35,047 bases of DNA. It comes from Deltaproteobacteria bacterium. GTDB lineage: Bacteria > Desulfobacterota > Binatia > UBA9968. Positions within the stretch are counted from its first letter, which is position 1; each line of letters opens with the position of its first letter. Both the position numbers and the translations under genes were made by a program. The stretch is taken from contig VBKE01000309.1 in NCBI GenBank assembly GCA_005879605.1, positions 1 to 35,047 on the forward strand, written 5' to 3'. The notes below the pieces were generated by a model, which saw only the letters and a list, made by a program, of their open reading frames with translations, had not been told where the DNA came from and ran no database searches. Positions 33,918 to 35,047 of the stretch are shown here, piece after piece.

Positions 33918-34340
33918 CTACGGTTTGGGTCTCTCGCCAGTCCTCTTGAAGTGGAAGTAATCCGACAGTATTCGGCTGTGATCGAAGACGATTGGCGCCG
34001 GTAACTGATTTTCGCCAAAGACCCCAGCCGTTTTTGCATCGTCCGCGCCACACGGAGCTCCATTGGCAGAAGCGACGAACACCGTTGAGACCGTGTGGTG
34101 ACGTGGATCGCGGCCGGGATCCGAATAGGTGTAGAACTGCTCCACGAGCCGAACATCGAGAGACGTTTCTTCCTTGGCTTCCCTCATCGCCGCTCTTTCG
34201 ATGCTCTCGCCATAATCAACGAAGCCTCCCGGCAGCGCCCAGCCGTGCGGCGGATTTTTTCTTTCGATCAACACGATCCCTCTGGGAAGCTCGATGATAA
34301 TATCAACGGTCACCAGTGGGCCATGAAACTTTTCGGTCAT
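33918..34340 (-). CDS. Nudix hydrolase
   Basis: A protein of about 140 residues with [20 protein letters not shown], followed by [11 protein letters not shown]. This is the Nudix box except that the last Gly is Ser (EETSLD instead of EEtGl). The essential metal-binding EExE-type glutamates are present. [12 protein letters not shown] followed by TVSTVFVA is typical of ADP-ribose or nucleoside-diphosphate-derivative hydrolases. I prefer the ATG at 34340: AGGGAGA lies 6-8 bases upstream, whereas it directly abuts the ATG at 34346. It is convergent with the aminotransferase gene. Confidence 0.92.
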   Translation of the reverse strand: MTEKFHGPLVTVDIIIELPRGIVLIERKNPPHGWALPGGFVDYGESIERAAMREAKEETSLDVRLVEQFYTYSDPGRDPRHHTVSTVFVASANGAPCGADDAKTAGVFGENQLPAPIVFDHSRILSDYFHFKRTGERPKP

Positions 34341-34403
34341 AATCATTCTCCCTACCTTGACTCCCCGCTAAGCGCAAGGTAGAAGAATGACTGAAACACT
34401 TGT

Positions 34404-34480
34404 CGCGGGGTGGAGCAGTCTGGTAGCTCGCAAGGCTCATAACCTTGAGGTCCCGGGTTCAAATCCCGGCCCCGCAACCA
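34404..34480 (+). tRNA. Initiator tRNA-fMet (anticodon CAT)
   Basis: The 77-nt gene folds as a complete cloverleaf. The acceptor arm is CGCGGGG/CCCCGCA with the unpaired C1-A72 that marks bacterial initiators. The D arm is GAGC/GCTC with A11-T24, another initiator trait. The anticodon loop is CTCATAA, the T arm CCGGG-TTCAAAT-CCCGG, and the CCA end is encoded (34478-34480). The anticodon stem is CAAGG/CCTTG. Of the three G-C pairs expected at 29-41, 30-40 and 31-39, only the last two are G-C; 29-41 is A-T. Confidence 0.97.
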
Positions 34481-34487
34481 AATCTTT

Positions 34488-34517
34488 CAAGGGGTCTGAA
34501 CAGGCCCCTTGTTTTTT
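34488..34517 (+). terminator. Rho-independent terminator after tRNA-fMet
   Basis: CAAGGGG (34488-34494) pairs with CCCCTTG (34505-34511) around a 10-base loop, followed directly by TTTTTT (34512-34517). Confidence 0.85.
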
Positions 34518-34664
34518 CATCGCTTTGCCTTCAGTTATCTTCCCGCCTCAGGCAATCAAACTACCGGTGAATATTTTCCGATCCAACGAGTCCAATAGAA
34601 GAGAAAGGCTTCATCGGCACCTTGTTTGAATCCCGGTTTTTTGTGCGATACTTTTGATTTATCT

Positions 34665-35047
34665 ATGAGACGTGATGTTGCAAATCGGCAGAATAGTTCT
34701 TCCAGATTCTGCAGGAACGCTAGGGTGATTTTCCTGCTCGCCTGCTTCGCGTCTATCTCTACGGCGTTCGCCTCTTCTTACAGCGAGAGACAACTTGACG
34801 CCCTCGCGGAACGCGTCGGCAGGACCTATTGGGTAGCATCGGTCAACAACCGGACCCCTTCCTTTCTATCCGCCGTCGCGACAAAGGCGTCTTCTTTTCG
34901 CGTAGAGCCCAATGAATCTTTCGAAATCACCGAACTGGTAGGTCGCAAAACCGACCATCCGTATTACAAAGTAAAATTTGCCTCGGGGAAAGAAGGTTAT
35001 ATCTCTCCCGACAGCTTCCATGAAGAACTCAATCTCACGATTCTAAG
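34665..35047 (+). CDS. Exported protein with SH3-like segment, 3' end outside window
   Basis: The frame starts MRRDVANRQNSSSR and is open to the window edge, about 127 residues. A hydrophobic stretch VIFLLACFASISTAFASSY looks like a signal peptide. The mature part contains ASSFRVEPNESFEITELVG and YYKVKFASGKEGYISPDSFH, which resemble a bacterial SH3-like wall- or protein-binding module. I do not recognise a specific family. No Shine-Dalgarno is visible before the ATG. The 147 bases between the terminator and this gene hold no other gene that I can support. Confidence 0.6.
   Translation, partial: MRRDVANRQNSSSRFCRNARVIFLLACFASISTAFASSYSERQLDALAERVGRTYWVASVNNRTPSFLSAVATKASSFRVEPNESFEITELVGRKTDHPYYKVKFASGKEGYISPDSFHEELNLTIL

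Noticed and set aside
1..35047. Insertion sequences, integrases, transposases or prophage genes
   Set aside because: No transposase, integrase or phage structural motif was seen in any of the frames I read, and no long terminal inverted repeats were noticed.

Overview
The window looks like chromosomal DNA from an uncultured, metabolically versatile Gram-negative-type bacterium. Genes are dense, Shine-Dalgarno sites are often strong, and secreted proteins are exported by Sec signal peptides. The mix of a rng / HNH / smc / ftsY core block with amidohydrolase-2, VOC, crotonase, D-2-hydroxyacid dehydrogenase and solute-binding-protein genes resembles Binatota / deltaproteobacteria-related metagenome genomes. 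That placement is inferred from gene content only; no marker phylogeny could be run.

Region 1 (1-15.7 kb) is accessory metabolism. A leftward group encodes a YCII protein, an iron-type solute-binding protein and a cut-off beta-hydroxyacid dehydrogenase. A secreted HtrA/Deg-like protease and a secreted PQQ sugar dehydrogenase follow on the + strand. Next comes a catabolic-looking operon (tandem RidA-like protein, D-2-hydroxyacid dehydrogenase, crotonase), then a VOC protein and a methyltransferase. A + strand run of amidohydrolase, universal stress protein and cysteine-dioxygenase-type cupin faces a leftward four-domain rhodanese. A DapA-like aldolase and an MFS exporter then converge with overlapping stop codons, and the frameshifted tail of a dead solute-binding-protein gene follows.

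Region 2 (15.9-22.7 kb) is + strand. It holds an isochorismatase-like hydrolase, an alpha/beta hydrolase, and a compact run of VOC - DUF1152 - MFS - MFS - DUF1992, followed by a second VOC. Most junctions in that run are stop/start overlaps. The two VOC proteins share a distinctive C-terminal tail and the two MFS proteins are tandem paralogues. This is the best candidate here for an undescribed functional unit. Two kinds of small intergenic array (9-nt units in direct then inverted order; 7-nt units at two sites) lie in or near the accessory regions.

Region 3 (22.8-35 kb) is mostly housekeeping: RNase G (leftward), an HNH protein, SMC, FtsY, an A-type iron-sulfur carrier, an MDR oxidoreductase, RsmD, CoaD, a class I aminotransferase and a Nudix hydrolase (leftward). 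It ends with an initiator tRNA-fMet that lacks one of the three conserved anticodon-stem G-C pairs, a clear terminator, and a truncated exported protein with an SH3-like segment.
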